Origin: Flavobacteriales bacterium
Lineage (GTDB): Bacteria > Bacteroidota > Bacteroidia > Flavobacteriales_D > Parvicellaceae
Assembly (NCBI GenBank): GCA_027047735.1
Contig: JALTUD010000294.1
Span: 1-6,186 of the forward strand
DNA: 6,186 nucleotides
Direction: 5' to 3'
Positions within the stretch are counted from its first letter, which is position 1, and the number at the start of each line of letters is the position of its first letter. This document shows, one piece after another, positions 6,134 through 6,186 of this stretch. The notes under the pieces are model-generated. The model did not search any database and was not told where the DNA came from. It saw only the letters and a program-made list of their open reading frames with translations. Both the position numbers and the translations under genes were made by a program.

Positions 6134-6148
6134 AGTAAGAGGCTTACT
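6134..6148 (+). other. Small hairpin at the 5' end of the outgoing transcript
   Basis: AGTAAG (6134-6139) and CTTACT (6143-6148) form a perfect 6-bp stem with the three-base loop AGG, starting about 5 nt after the inferred transcription start. A 5'-terminal hairpin can stabilise mRNA or belong to a regulatory leader. The window ends too soon to tell. Confidence 0.3.
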
Positions 6149-6186
6149 ACTGTTGATTGTTGAGGAAAAGAAAGTATAGATTACCC

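Overview
The window looks like chromosomal DNA of a Flavobacteriaceae member, probably Flavobacterium or a close relative. Four things point there: AT-rich DNA with A/T-rich intergenic spacers, start codons without Shine-Dalgarno sequences, several perfect copies of the Bacteroidota -7 promoter box TAnnTTTG, and a structured interspersed element of a type I recall as typical of flavobacterial intergenic DNA. The genus is an inference.

Layout. Positions 1-440 are gene-free and repeat-rich: two copies of a roughly 88-nt diverged repeat (1-88 and 323-410), each with the same 9-bp hairpin, bracket a further hairpin (161-197) and an imperfect palindrome (221-290). An intrinsic terminator (447-476) closes rpsA, which runs on the minus strand (2294 to 501) and encodes a six-domain ribosomal protein S1. 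Its promoter lies near 2390-2422, giving a leader of about 90 nt. Between rpsA and the divergent right-hand genes is a second gene-free stretch (about 2400-2854) with a 180-bp imperfect palindrome (2451-2630) and a multi-helix element resembling the Flavo-1 RNA (2656-2792).

The right half is a two-gene plus-strand operon with its own promoter at 2855-2862. The first gene encodes a soluble NAD(P)H/FAD oxidoreductase (443 aa). The second, sharing one base with it (TAATG), encodes an eight-helix membrane iron-sulfur protein of the NosR/NapH/CcoG type (599 aa) with a large extracytoplasmic domain and two C-terminal [4Fe-4S] motifs. The simplest model is an electron-transfer couple: the flavoprotein takes electrons from NAD(P)H and the membrane protein passes them into or across the membrane. 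The terminal acceptor is not visible here. After 6020 there is no gene; a good promoter (6092-6122) starts a transcript that leaves the window.

No complete new system such as a defence island, CRISPR array or biosynthetic cluster is visible. The most interesting material is the flavoprotein/FeS couple, whose function is not established by sequence, and the dense set of structured repeats on both sides of rpsA.
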